In this document: in pieces, positions 18,262-28,786 of the stretch
Layout: each line of letters begins with the position of its first letter
Position numbering within the stretch: position 1 is the first letter of the stretch
Assembly: GCA_964545715.1 (NCBI GenBank)
Contig: CAZJHX010000093.1
Location: forward strand, 1-41,583
Source: CAZJHX01 sp964545715
GTDB lineage: Bacteria; Myxococcota_A; UBA9042; GCA-2863065
Direction of reading: 5' to 3'
Length of the DNA: 41,583 bases
Translations under genes and position numbers: made by a program
The notes under the pieces: generated by a model
The model's input: the letters and a program-made list of their open reading frames with translations, nothing else
The model's database searches: none
What the model was told of the DNA's origin: nothing

Positions 18262-18740
18262 AGGCACCGTTCGACGAAGCACTTGCCGCTGCAGCAGTCC
18301 GCATCTTCGTCGCAGGGCGCGTTCACGGTGAGACACGTCGCGGGCGGCGAGAGCGGAGTGCAGACGCCGTTGTCCATCCACCACACGCCGTCACCAACTA
18401 TTGTGCACACCTGGTCTATACGGCCTGAGCCAAACTCACAGGGGGTCGTGCCGGCACGCACTTCACCCGCGAAGCAGGCGCCCTCGAAGACGCAGATGGA
18501 GGTCTCGCGCCAGTCCCCACCCAGGCACAGCAACAGCGCCTGGCCGTCCTGGTTCACGCCGCACTGGGGCTCTCCGGGAGCGACCTGCCCATCAACGCAC
18601 CCCGAGACCGGCAAGGGCGGGTCGTCCGTGTCACACATCACCACCGATGCGGCGTCAGCGTGGGTGTGTGGGGCGACGGTCTCGCTGCAGCCAACGACAA
18701 CCAGAGATGAGAGAATCAGACAAAGTCGTCCACCGGACAT
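18258..18740 (-). CDS. Small Cys-rich lipoprotein
   Basis: The 160-residue protein starts at ATG 18740, preceded by GGAGGGCGTA, a near-ideal ribosome-binding site. The signal MSGGRLCLILSSLVVVGC has a VVGC lipobox. The mature part has about a dozen Cys residues in short loops (CVDGQVAPGEPQCGVNQDG, SICVFEGACFAGEV) and ends with CDEDADCCSGKCFVERCL. That ending resembles the CxxDxDCCSGxC knot of myxobacterial and eukaryotic small toxins or Dickkopf-like modules. The stop codon overlaps that of the giant lipoprotein gene within a CTAG palindrome. The function is unknown; a surface or secreted disulfide protein is the safest reading. Confidence 0.85.
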   Translation of the reverse strand: MSGGRLCLILSSLVVVGCSETVAPHTHADAASVVMCDTDDPPLPVSGCVDGQVAPGEPQCGVNQDGQALLLCLGGDWRETSICVFEGACFAGEVRAGTTPCEFGSGRIDQVCTIVGDGVWWMDNGVCTPLSPPATCLTVNAPCDEDADCCSGKCFVERCL

Positions 18741-18826
18741 TACGCGCCCTCCGGGCAAATCTCAGTGGCTGACTTGGGACCCGCACAAAGAGTAGCACGT
18801 CGGGTGCATTGCCAATCACAGTGAAC

Positions 18827-18862
18827 ATGCGACGATTTACGCTTGAGGACGCCCTCCGCTAA
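18827..18862 (+). other. Possible 11-codon mini-ORF MRRFTLEDALR (direct repeat copy 2)
   Basis: ATG 18827 opens an 11-codon frame, MRRFTLEDALR, ending in TAA at 18860-18862. It repeats the C-terminal FTLEDALR-stop of the giant lipoprotein with only silent base changes. It overlaps the probable start region of the transporter gene in another frame. It could be a leader peptide, a duplicated gene end, or a remnant; no ribosome-binding site is clear, so translation is unproven. Confidence 0.35.
18836..18861 (+). repeat. Direct repeat copy 2 (FTLEDALR-stop element)
   Basis: This second copy is 601 bases from the first and matches it at 23 of 26 bases. The three differences fall on third codon positions of Phe, Leu and Glu and do not alter FTLEDALR. 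It is part of the mini-ORF and overlaps the transporter start region in another frame. Confidence 0.7.
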
Positions 18863-20069
18863 CGCCGATCAGAACCTGCTGCACGTCGCCCACATGGGCA
18901 CGTTGGCCTTCCTGATCCTCGCAAGCTACGAGGCGGTGCGCTCCCCCGTGGAGTCGCTGTTTTTGGAGCGGCACACCTCGCAGGGGCTGCCGCTGGCGTG
19001 GATTCTGGTGGCCGCGGTGTCGCTGGTGGTGGTGGTCATCTACAACCGCTTTGCGGCGAGCCGGCCGCTGCGCGTGATGTTCCTCTGGTGCACGGTGCTC
19101 ACGCTGGCCTCGCTCGGGCTGTGTGTGGGCGCACGGCTCGCCGGCATCCCGGGCGCCGACTATGCGCTGTACGTGTGGAAAGACGTGTACATCGTGGTCA
19201 TCCTGGAGATCTTCTGGAGCTCGGCCAACGCCAGCACCGGGCGCGATCAGGCGCGCTGGGTCTACGGCGCCTTCTGCGTGATGGGCAGCCTGGGCAGCCT
19301 CAGCGGTGGTCTGATGGTCTCGGCGGTGGCGGAGCAGGTGGGCACGCTGACGGTCCTGCTGATGAGCGTGCCGTTTCTGCTGCTGGCCATGCTGATGTCG
19401 GGCGCGCTCTCGGGGGCTGTGGACAGGTCGGCCGAAGAGGGGCCCGCCGCGCGCGGCTTTGAGGTGCTGCGCAAGAGTCGTTATCTGCTGCTCATGCTGG
19501 CGGTCATCGCCACGGTGCAGGTCGTGATCACGCTGGTGGACTACCAGTACAACGCCATGCTGGAGACGACGTTTCCCGACACCGATGAGCGCACGGCTGT
19601 CGGCGGCAAGGTGTACGCGGCCATCAGCTTCGGTTCGATGGCGCTGCAGGTGTTGACCGGCCCGATTCTGACGTTGTTGGGGATCCGCCTGACCCTGTTG
19701 GGGATCCCATTCATCATCGGCGGCACCGTCGCCGCGTTTGCTGTGGCGCCGCGCTTTGTGACCATGGCGGCGGCCAAGATCGCCGGCAAATGCTTCGACT
19801 ACTCGCTCTTCCGCGCTGCCAAAGAGATCCTCTACATCCCGCTGACATACGACCAGAAGACCCAGGGCAAGGCCTTCATCGACATGATGACCTACCGCGT
19901 GGCCAAGGGGGGCGTCTCGGTGGTTTTGTTCGCCCTGGCACAGCTGGATATTTTGGGTGTGCTGACCTGGCTGACGCTGGCGCTGGTTGCCGCCTGGTTG
20001 TTTATTACCTACATGTTAACAGGGGCTTATGAGGTGATCACAAAACGGTCACCCGCCGATCAGCGCTGA
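18843..20069 (+). CDS. NTP/NDP-exchange-type (MFS-like) membrane transporter
   Basis: The product of about 408 residues is an integral membrane protein with 11-12 hydrophobic segments. It resembles the ATP/ADP-translocase-like branch of the MFS found in many free-living bacteria. Typical features are the first helix LAFLILASYEAVRSPVESLF, the YGAFCVMGSLGSLSGG segment, VDYQYNAMLE before the central loop, and the diagnostic stretch KEILYIPLTYDQKTQGKAF followed by IDMMTYRVAKGG. In obligate intracellular bacteria relatives exchange nucleotides; the substrate in free-living relatives is unknown. The start is uncertain: TTG 18843 or ATG 18894 (just before helix 1). Neither has a ribosome-binding site, and the upstream repeat overlaps the first in another frame. 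Its neighbours do not suggest a pathway. Confidence 0.83.
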   Translation: MRTPSANADQNLLHVAHMGTLAFLILASYEAVRSPVESLFLERHTSQGLPLAWILVAAVSLVVVVIYNRFAASRPLRVMFLWCTVLTLASLGLCVGARLAGIPGADYALYVWKDVYIVVILEIFWSSANASTGRDQARWVYGAFCVMGSLGSLSGGLMVSAVAEQVGTLTVLLMSVPFLLLAMLMSGALSGAVDRSAEEGPAARGFEVLRKSRYLLLMLAVIATVQVVITLVDYQYNAMLETTFPDTDERTAVGGKVYAAISFGSMALQVLTGPILTLLGIRLTLLGIPFIIGGTVAAFAVAPRFVTMAAAKIAGKCFDYSLFRAAKEILYIPLTYDQKTQGKAFIDMMTYRVAKGGVSVVLFALAQLDILGVLTWLTLALVAAWLFITYMLTGAYEVITKRSPADQR

Positions 20070-20121
20070 CCGCGGCCGTCTACCCACTTTGAGGGCGTAC
20101 CCAAGGAGAGGGAGACTTCAA

Positions 20122-20355
20122 ATGACCGCAACGATCTTCAGCATTCTCAGCGCCCTGGCCATCAACACCGCCGCCGCGCCCGCGCACCACCCGTGCACCG
20201 ACTACATCATGGCGGGTGAGTCCTGCGAGGTCGTCAGTTTCGAGCCGACGGTGATCGAAGCCAGCGACACAGTCACTTGTTTGGAGGTGGACGACCAGGC
20301 CGCATGCACGTGGTTTGAGTTCAAGGAGCCCATGGTCATCGTCGTCGACGCGTAG
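20122..20355 (+). CDS. Small secreted protein with four Cys
   Basis: The 77-residue product has a signal peptide (MTATIFSILSALAINTAAAP, cleavage near APA-H) and a mature part of about 55 residues with four cysteines (HPC, ESCEV, VTCLEV, AACTWF) and an acidic, Val-rich beta pattern. AGGGAG at 20109-20114 is a good ribosome-binding site and fixes ATG 20122; the in-frame extension upstream is not supported. It ends with tandem TAGTAG. It sits between the transporter and the Smr gene on the same strand. I recognise no family; a small periplasmic or secreted disulfide protein is likely. Confidence 0.75.
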   Translation: MTATIFSILSALAINTAAAPAHHPCTDYIMAGESCEVVSFEPTVIEASDTVTCLEVDDQAACTWFEFKEPMVIVVDA

Positions 20356-20367
20356 TAGAAATATGGC

Positions 20368-20901
20368 GTGACCGAGAAAGACGACTTCGAGCGCATGATG
20401 GAGGTCTCGGGGGTGATTCCCCTGGGTGATCTGCGCACGCCGAAGCAGCGCAAGCAGCAGCGCGCGGCCCGAGACAAGCGCCAGGACGCTCGCGCAGACG
20501 AGGAGTTCGAGGCTGCGATGGCCAACCTGGACGGCGTCGTGGACAAGGATACGCCCGCGCCGCCCCCGCCCCCCGACCCCACACGCGTCCGACACCTGAA
20601 GTTTTCGTCGCGCGACCGGCTGCACATCGATGCCTCGGTCGACCTGCACGGACTGCATCGTGATGAGGCGGTCAACCGGCTGGACCTGTTTGTGCGCAAC
20701 GCCTTCGTTACAGGCGCGCGCCGCCTGATCGTGGTGACCGGCAAGGGCCACCACTCGGCCGGCGGGGTCGGTGTGCTGCGCATCGAAGTAGAAGCGTGGA
20801 TCAAGAGCGACGGGCTGCGTCTGGTGGCGGCCTTTGGAGAGGCCCCCCGCGCGCACGGCGGCTCAGGCGCATTGGTGCTGGAGCTGCGGTCCAGGAGCTA
20901 G
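20368..20901 (+). CDS. Smr-domain protein (DNA/RNA endonuclease-like)
   Basis: The 177-residue protein has a charged helical N-terminus (about 20-60), a poly-Pro hinge (64-70) and a C-terminal Smr domain. Family signatures are DLHG at 92-95 and TGKG at 124-127 followed by HHSAGGVGVLR. The Smr domain, named after MutS2, nicks DNA or cleaves structured RNA; stand-alone proteins with this architecture are common in proteobacteria (the YdaL/SmrA/SmrB type). The GTG start at 20368 lies 12 bases after the preceding gene. The stop codon shares CTAG (20898-20901) with the convergent FHA gene. Confidence 0.88.
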   Translation: MTEKDDFERMMEVSGVIPLGDLRTPKQRKQQRAARDKRQDARADEEFEAAMANLDGVVDKDTPAPPPPPDPTRVRHLKFSSRDRLHIDASVDLHGLHRDEAVNRLDLFVRNAFVTGARRLIVVTGKGHHSAGGVGVLRIEVEAWIKSDGLRLVAAFGEAPRAHGGSGALVLELRSRS

Positions 20902-21539
20902 CGAAGCAGTAGATAGACCATGCCGCCGATGAGCAGCAGCACGACGACGCTCAACCCGCCGACCGCCCACTTGAGCAGCTGCGTCTGCTTGTCCTGCGGC
21001 GACTTGCGGCGCGGTTTGGCTGCAGGCGCCGGGGCCGCCGTCTTTGTCGGCGGTACGATCTTCTGCCGCAGCGTCTCTTCGTTGTTGCCGATGGTGGCCG
21101 CGATCTCGCCGCGGCCCATCTTCTCCAGCATGCGCTTCAGGTCGTCCGCCGACAGCGCGGTGGTCTGCAGCGGGTTGTAGGCCTGCGGCTTGGGATCGTC
21201 GTCGGACGGCACCAGGGGGGAGTCCCGCATCAACTGCGAGGCCGCGACGCCGCCGCCTTCTGAAAACACGACCGCAAACTTGCCGACCGCGATGACGTCC
21301 CCGTTGGCCAGCGCCGTCCGCTCGATGCGCTCACCGTTGACGAAGATGCCGTTGGCGCTGCCCTCGTCCACCACCTCAAAGCCACCCCGGTTGTACAGCA
21401 CGCTGGCGTGGTGACGAGAGACGCCGATGTTGTCGATGACGAGGTCGTTGGTCTCGTCGCGACCGATTCGGGTCGTCGCACGCAGGATGGGGACGCGGCT
21501 CAGCTCGCGCTCTTTGAGCTTGACGATCAGCTCTGGCAT
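20898..21539 (-). CDS. FHA-domain protein with C-terminal membrane anchor
   Basis: The 213-residue protein has an N-terminal FHA domain (about 1-95) with all phosphothreonine-pocket landmarks: G26-R27, S41-R42-H43-H44, N63-G64 and N68-G69. The middle is a Pro/Ala/Lys-rich linker, and residues about 190-212 form one transmembrane helix (AVGGLSVVVLLLIGGMVYLL). FHA domains bind phosphothreonine and in Myxococcota often serve Ser/Thr-kinase signalling; here the FHA domain would face the cytoplasm on a tail anchor. It starts 12 bases after folA as the last gene of the five-gene run. TAAAAT overlapping the folA stop may be an internal -10 box. The C-terminal stop overlaps that of the Smr gene. Confidence 0.9.
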   Translation of the reverse strand: MPELIVKLKERELSRVPILRATTRIGRDETNDLVIDNIGVSRHHASVLYNRGGFEVVDEGSANGIFVNGERIERTALANGDVIAVGKFAVVFSEGGGVAASQLMRDSPLVPSDDDPKPQAYNPLQTTALSADDLKRMLEKMGRGEIAATIGNNEETLRQKIVPPTKTAAPAPAAKPRRKSPQDKQTQLLKWAVGGLSVVVLLLIGGMVYLLLR

Positions 21540-21551
21540 AGCGGCCCGATT

Positions 21552-22079
21552 TTAGCGACGGCGCTCGAAAACAGCAAAATCATAGCGGATTTGGCCGTCT
21601 TCCTTCATTTCTGACGCGCTCTCCAGCTCAAAATCAGCCGGCAGCGGCGGCAGAAACGCGTCGCAGCCGAAGGCACCTTGTACCCGCGTCAGGTAGACGC
21701 GCCGGCAGTCCGCTCGCTCCAGCGCCTGGGCGTAGATGGTGGCGCCGCCGATCACAAACGTGGTGGCCGCCTCCAGTGCCGTCGCCTGGGCCAGCGCGTC
21801 GTCCAGGGACCCGGCCAGGCCCACCCCGTCCGGCACCGGCAGTGCTGCGTTGCGGGTGATGACGATGTTGTGACGCCTGCGCAGCGGTCGAAAGCGCTCA
21901 GGAATCGAGTCCCACGTCTTGCGGCCCATGATGACCGCGTTTCGCTGCCCCTCGGGAGCCTCGCTGGTCAGCCGCTTGAAGTAGGCCATGTCGCCCTTGA
22001 GGCGCCACGCCAGATCGCCATCCCGTCCGATGCCTCCGGCCTCGTCGGCGGCGACAACGACGTCGAACCAAGCACTCAC
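21552..22079 (-). CDS. folA: Dihydrofolate reductase
   Basis: The 175-residue enzyme reduces dihydrofolate to tetrahydrofolate with NADPH. Conserved family features are the N-terminal strand VVVAADEAGGIGRDGDLAW, the catalytic acidic position in loop 1 (D21-type), MGRKTWDSIP, the nucleotide-binding VIGGATIY and the C-terminal YLTRVQGAF and YDFAVFERR. The length is normal for bacterial DHFR. It starts at GTG 22079, overlapping the thyA stop in GTGA (22076-22079), so the two are translationally coupled. Coupling with thyA makes biochemical sense, since thymidylate synthase generates dihydrofolate. Confidence 0.97.
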   Translation of the reverse strand: MSAWFDVVVAADEAGGIGRDGDLAWRLKGDMAYFKRLTSEAPEGQRNAVIMGRKTWDSIPERFRPLRRRHNIVITRNAALPVPDGVGLAGSLDDALAQATALEAATTFVIGGATIYAQALERADCRRVYLTRVQGAFGCDAFLPPLPADFELESASEMKEDGQIRYDFAVFERRR

Positions 22080-22832
22080 ACCGCCACCTTGAAGCGGATG
22101 AACTTGTGGTGCTGGTAGTCGTGCAGCGTGATGTCGTCAAAGGTCAGCTCGTCAAACGGCTTGTCGGCGATCTCCACGCGCGGCAGCGGCAGAGGCTCGC
22201 GCAGCAGCTGCTTCTTCACCTTGTCGATGTGGTTGCTGTACAGGTGCGCGTCGCCCAGCGTGTGGATGAAGTACCGCGGCGTCAGACCGCACTCCTGCGC
22301 CACCATCATCATCAGCAGCGAGTAGCTGGCGATGTTGAACGGCACGCCAAGCGCCATGTCGGCCGATCGCTGGTACAGCTGGCAGTCCAGGTGCCCACCG
22401 CAGACATAAAACTGGAAGAACGCGTGACACGGCGGCAGCGCCATGTTCTCCAGATCGCCCACGTTCCACGCGCTGACGATGATGCGGCGGGAGTCGGGGT
22501 TGTGCTTGACCAGGTCGATGGCTCGCTGGATCTGGTCGATGCCGTGCTTACCTTGGACCCCAGCGCCGCCCCAGTTGCGCCACTGATGGCCGTAGATGGG
22601 GCCCAACTCGCCGTTTTCGTCCGCCCAGGCGTCCCAGATAGGCGTGTGCTCGGTCAGACCCTCGTTGATGTTGGTCGAGCCCTTCAAGAACCAGAGCAGC
22701 TCGTGCACCACCGCCGAGAACAGCACCTTCTTGGTGGTCAGCAGCGGAAAGCCCTTCCGCAGGTCGTATCGCGCCTGCATGCCGAACAGCGACAAGGTGC
22801 CGGTGCCGGTGCGGTCGGTCTTTATCTCGCCG

Positions 22833-24889
<2,057 letters not shown>

Positions 24890-24893
<4 letters not shown>

Positions 24894-25402
24894 GGCTTCA
24901 AGAACACCTGTGTCCACTTGTTGTCATCGGCTTTGCCGTCTACGAGCACCACGCCCACGCCCAGGTGCGTGTACGCCTCGTTCAAGATGTTTGCGCGGTG
25001 CACGTCGCTGTTCATCCAGCCCTCGACCACGGACTCGGCGGCTGTGTGTCCCTGCGCGATGTTTTCGGCGATCTCCGAGTAGGCGACGCCGGCCTCCTTG
25101 GCGCGGTCCGCGTGGTCCAGGCCATCGGGCGACACGTGCTCGAAGTAGCCGCGCTCGACCATGTCCTTGCTGTGCAGCCACGCCACATCGTCCAGCGCCT
25201 GATCTGCCAGCAGCTGCGTCAGCCCGGCGTTGTTGCGCTCCACATTGACCAGCTGAAAGACCTTTTGGGCCAGCGACGCCTCTTCGCTGGTGGTCTCGAC
25301 CTTGGTGGGCTTGGAGCCCAGGTCGCCCTCACATCCGCCAAAAACCAGCCCACACAGGGCCGCCGCCATCATGATCGCCTTCATATCGCGCAATCGTATC
25401 AT
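24890..25402 (-). CDS. CAP/SCP-domain (YkwD-like) lipoprotein
   Basis: The 170-residue protein has a lipoprotein signal ending in GLVFGGC and a CAP domain of the bacterial YkwD type. Its landmarks are VNVERNNAGLTQL, AWLHSKDMVERGYFEHVSP, YSEIAENIAQGHT, VVEGWMNSDVHRANILN and YTHLGVGVVL. The CAP cleft residues are plausible: His in FEHV, Glu in EIAEN, His in DVHRAN. CAP proteins are secreted and bind lipids or act in cell-wall contexts in various lineages; no specific activity is assured. ATG 25402 is chosen because a promoter-like TATCTT lies exactly six bases before it and no ribosome-binding site is present; ATG 25384 would also give a good lipoprotein signal. It heads a five-gene run with overlapping or nearly touching genes. 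Confidence 0.9.
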
Positions 25403-25408
25403 CCTGCG

Positions 25409-25437
25409 AAGATAAAAAATGTACGGCGTAAAGTAAA
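25409..25437 (-). promoter_or_regulatory. Candidate promoter for the CAP-thyA-folA-FHA operon
   Basis: On the minus strand TTTACT (25432-25437), 17 bases, then TATCTT (25409-25414) sit in an AT-rich patch between divergent genes. Six bases separate the -10 box from the ATG at 25402, so the message would be leaderless if this start is right. Confidence 0.45.
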
Positions 25438-25488
25438 TTTGCTACGGTGGTGGCGAGGCGCGGAGAGAGTTCCGCGAAGGGTAGGCAC

Positions 25489-27840
25489 ATGAAATGGATC
25501 CAACGCACGCTTGCGTGCAGTCTCGCGATAGTCGCAGTCGGCTGTGTCGATGGTCCCCAGGGCGATGCCGACACCACCGACAGCCTGGGCGTGGCAGAGG
25601 GCGCCCTGATCGTGTGCACCCCCGGTGAGCGCGCGTACTGCTATGACAACGGAGACTGCAACCTGGCAGGCGACGCCTGTGTCTGCGATGACGAGATGCA
25701 TTACATCGCCGCCGAGCGCTGCCAGATCTGGCACAGCGTCGTGGTCCAGCCGGGCCAGCTGTGCGCGCCTGGCGACCAGTCCTACTGCCACTACAAAGGC
25801 ACCTGCACGCCCGACGGCCAGGCCTGCGGCTGCAAGGACTGGTGGCACGGGCCGACCTGCGCGGTGCCGGCCGATGCGTGTCCCGGCTACGGCGCACAGC
25901 CCGACGGTGGCTGGAGCAACACGGTCTGTGGCGGCCATGGCGACTGTGTCGCAGCCGGGCAATGCGATTGTGATCCCGGCTTTACGGGCCCCGCCTGCAG
26001 CGGCGCCGACCTGACCCCGTGCGACCCCAACCCCTGTCAGAACGGCGGCGCCTGCACGGAGCTCGGCGCGCTGTTCGACTGCGACTGTCCGGCGGGGTTC
26101 GACGGCGATCTGTGCGCCGACGACGCTGACGAGTGCGCCGAGGGCACCCATGACTGCCCGGCCACCGAGGTGTGCGTCAACGAGCCGGGCGGCTTCCGCT
26201 GCGATCCGACCTCCGTGGGCGCCACGGTCGGCACCTTTGACACCCTGAACCTCGGTCCCGCCGCAATCTGCAACGGCGCCACCAACCCGCTGTGCGACGG
26301 CATCGTGCAGGTAGACACGCTCGCCGCGACCGCACCGACCGCCGCGGGCCAGCTACTGAGCTGGGACGGCACAGACATGACGTGGATTACGCCGCCCGAC
26401 GACAACGACACGCTCTACTCCGCGGGTGCGGGCCTCTCGCTGTCGACGGCCAACGAGTTTTCGTTGAACCTACCGACGGCGACGGTCCCCGGCGGCGTGC
26501 TCTCGGCAAGCTGCCCCACCGGCGAGAAGATGGACGGCATCGACGCCACAGGCGCGCCGACCTGCTCGGCCGATCTGAGCGGCGCCGCGTCCTTCGTGGG
26601 GGGCGAGGGCATCGACATCCTGGGCAACGTCATCTCGATGAAGGCTCCAACGACCACTCAGAAGGGCGGCGTCAAATCCCTGCATTGTCCGGGCACTCAG
26701 AAGCTGCGCGGCATCGGCACCTTCGGCAACCCGATCTGTGCCGCGGACGCCAACGCCACCTATTCCGCCGGCCAGGGACTGCAGCTGCTCGGGTCGACCT
26801 TCTCGATCAAGCACGGCGGCGTCATCAACCAGCACGTCGGTTTCGGTGCGCTGGCCCCCAGCAAGGTCAACGGTATCGCCGCGACGCTGACGGGCTCCCA
26901 GAACTTTGACTCGGGCACGTTCTTCATCGACCACGTCCGCAACCGGGTCGGCATCAAGGACACGACGCCGTCGTACCCGCTCGACGTCAACGGAGACGCC
27001 CGCATCGCTCGCTATCTGCATGTGAACGCCACGCTGTACGCCAACAACGACCTGCGGGTCGGCTCGGGCAGCGGTCAGGATCTCTTTGTCAACGACAGCG
27101 CCAACCGCGTCGGCATCAACACGCTGAGCCCGGCTACGTCTCTTCACGTGGTCGGCAGTGGGCTCTTCACCGGCACGCTGGAGGTCAACTCCACGCTGGC
27201 TGCCAAGCGCGACTTCCGCGCCGGGTCCGGTGGCATCGACCTCTTTGTCGACTCGTCGTCCGGCCGCGTGGGTGTCGGCGAGGCCAGCCCCTCGGAGCGC
27301 CTTGATGTGGCCGGTACCGCGCGGGCGTCGGCGTTCAAGTTTCGCGGGACGAAGACGGGCGTTCTGCAGGTCCCTTCGTCCGCGTTCGTCACGGAGGACC
27401 CGAAACGGAGCGTGTATTACATCAACACTGTCGGGCTGTTCGGCAGAGTGTTGAGCACGGTGGCCTCGTGTCCCACGGGCGGGTGCAAGGCGGTGGCTCA
27501 CGCACCTGTCCAGCTGCCACACGGCGTCACTATCACGCGGTTGACGTGCCGGTACCAGGACAACACATCCGGTGCCGACTTCGACAGCTCTGTTGTGCAG
27601 CTGTGGCGTCGGTATGTGGCAGGCGCGGCCCAACAACAGCTGGCCAGGGCTGAATGGACGACGTCGGGTGCGGCCTCGGCGCTGGGCTCGGCGGTCGACT
27701 CGACCATCTCCAACGCCCTGGTGAGCAACTTCTCTTACGGCTACCAGCTCAGCGCGTTTCTCGACACCACGCTGCCCAACTCAAACGTCCGATTCTACGG
27801 CTGCGAGATCCGGTACACCTACGACTTCGCAGGTCCCTGA
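25489..27840 (+). CDS. EGF-domain lipoprotein with tail-fibre-like repeat region
   Basis: The 783-residue protein begins with the signal MKWIQRTLACSLAIVAVGC, preceded by AAGGG at a good distance. The N-terminal quarter is Cys-rich, with EGF-like modules (PCDPNPCQNGGACTELG and DADECAEGTHDCPATEVC, about 168-241). Then come two similar stretches with the pattern 'GGV..C P...K...G I...G.P.C..D' (near 340-365 and 400-425). Further on are three units of RVGI or RVGV, then SP or TP, and LDV or LHV, as in RVGVGEASPSERLDVAG, spaced about 50-54 residues apart. Such 'VGIG..SP...LDV.G' units are typical of fibre-like proteins with phage-tail or chaperone-type stalks, which often trimerise. The C-terminal 150 residues form a beta-rich domain. 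It is likely a surface adhesin or fibre. Confidence 0.87.
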   Translation: MKWIQRTLACSLAIVAVGCVDGPQGDADTTDSLGVAEGALIVCTPGERAYCYDNGDCNLAGDACVCDDEMHYIAAERCQIWHSVVVQPGQLCAPGDQSYCHYKGTCTPDGQACGCKDWWHGPTCAVPADACPGYGAQPDGGWSNTVCGGHGDCVAAGQCDCDPGFTGPACSGADLTPCDPNPCQNGGACTELGALFDCDCPAGFDGDLCADDADECAEGTHDCPATEVCVNEPGGFRCDPTSVGATVGTFDTLNLGPAAICNGATNPLCDGIVQVDTLAATAPTAAGQLLSWDGTDMTWITPPDDNDTLYSAGAGLSLSTANEFSLNLPTATVPGGVLSASCPTGEKMDGIDATGAPTCSADLSGAASFVGGEGIDILGNVISMKAPTTTQKGGVKSLHCPGTQKLRGIGTFGNPICAADANATYSAGQGLQLLGSTFSIKHGGVINQHVGFGALAPSKVNGIAATLTGSQNFDSGTFFIDHVRNRVGIKDTTPSYPLDVNGDARIARYLHVNATLYANNDLRVGSGSGQDLFVNDSANRVGINTLSPATSLHVVGSGLFTGTLEVNSTLAAKRDFRAGSGGIDLFVDSSSGRVGVGEASPSERLDVAGTARASAFKFRGTKTGVLQVPSSAFVTEDPKRSVYYINTVGLFGRVLSTVASCPTGGCKAVAHAPVQLPHGVTITRLTCRYQDNTSGADFDSSVVQLWRRYVAGAAQQQLARAEWTTSGAASALGSAVDSTISNALVSNFSYGYQLSAFLDTTLPNSNVRFYGCEIRYTYDFAGP

Positions 27841-27847
27841 GTGGTGG

Positions 27848-28786
27848 TCACCAGCCGACGACCCGCACCGGGGTGATCGATTCGCCGATCCTTCCGTGCC
27901 CCAGCTGGCCCACATCGCCCTTGCCCCAGCACCACGCGCGATGCTTGGCGTCGATGGCGCAAGCGAACCCTTCACCGACTGACACGTCGACGATGCCCGT
28001 AAGCCCCGGCACCTCCGCCAATACGGCACGTCCCGTCTGGCAGGTGACCCGGCCGGTCTTGCGCAGCACGCACATCGCGGCGTCCTCTCGGGCCACGCGC
28101 ACGATGTCTTTCAGCGCCGAGACGCTCGGGCGCTCCACCGCTTGAAGCGCCAGGCCGCAGACCGTGTGGCCGTTTGTGACGCCGCACAGTCCGCCGTTGG
28201 TGACGGCGATCCAGCTCGTCTTTTTCAACCAGGCTTTTCGCGTGGGGCGCAGGGCCGCGGTGCTCTCGCGCTCGAAGTCCCAGCACGAGACGCCGCCGTC
28301 CCGGTGACGCACGCAGCCAAGGCCTCGACGCGCCGCCAGCTGTACGGCGTCGTTGATGTTCGGGATGGTCCCCGGCGCCTGGCCGCGCCCCCAGCAGCGC
28401 ACCTTGCCGTCCTTGTGTACCGAGCAGGCTGAGCGGTCGATGGCCTGAACTGCGATCGCGTCGGTGATCCCCTCGATGGCGGTGGGTTTGTGCACCGCGG
28501 GCTGCCCCTCGACGAAGGCCTCGCCCCAACACAGCACCGCGCCCGTGGCCCGCACCGCGCAGACGATGTCGTCGCCGACGTGGGCGTGCACCACGTCCGA
28601 CAGGCCCGGCACGCGTCCGGCCCGCGATCGTGGCGGGCCCGTCGATCCGTCGCCCATCTCGCCATCGTTGTTTTCGCCCCAGCAGAACAGCTTGCCGTCA
28701 AAGGCGGCGCAGGCGTTGTCGTCGCCCGCCGAAATCTGGGGTGGGGGTGCTGCAGCCAGCAGGGCCACGGTGACGGTGGTGATCAC
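27848..28786 (-). CDS. Secreted RCC1-repeat protein
   Basis: The 312-residue protein starts with a short signal (MITTVTVALLAAAPPP). It has a series of RCC1-like blades marked by Cys-Trp-Gly or similar turns: LFCWGENNDGEMGDGS, AVLCWGEAF, VRCWGRGQAPG, VSCWDFER and AWCWGKGDVGQLGHG. Blade-like hydrophobic strands alternate with about 50-residue spacing, as expected for a seven-bladed propeller. Paired Cys residues before each blade may form disulfides. RCC1-type proteins are abundant in predatory myxobacteria and probably bind partners; no enzyme is implied. The GTG start overlaps the upstream stop as GTGA (28783-28786), so it is coupled to the solenoid lipoprotein. It ends seven bases from the convergent EGF-lipoprotein gene. 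Confidence 0.88.
   Translation of the reverse strand: MITTVTVALLAAAPPPQISAGDDNACAAFDGKLFCWGENNDGEMGDGSTGPPRSRAGRVPGLSDVVHAHVGDDIVCAVRATGAVLCWGEAFVEGQPAVHKPTAIEGITDAIAVQAIDRSACSVHKDGKVRCWGRGQAPGTIPNINDAVQLAARRGLGCVRHRDGGVSCWDFERESTAALRPTRKAWLKKTSWIAVTNGGLCGVTNGHTVCGLALQAVERPSVSALKDIVRVAREDAAMCVLRKTGRVTCQTGRAVLAEVPGLTGIVDVSVGEGFACAIDAKHRAWCWGKGDVGQLGHGRIGESITPVRVVGW

Noticed and set aside
20080..20856. Minus-strand frame opposite the small secreted protein and Smr gene
   Set aside because: The plus strand has an Smr domain with intact motifs; the minus frame shows no domain or start signal.
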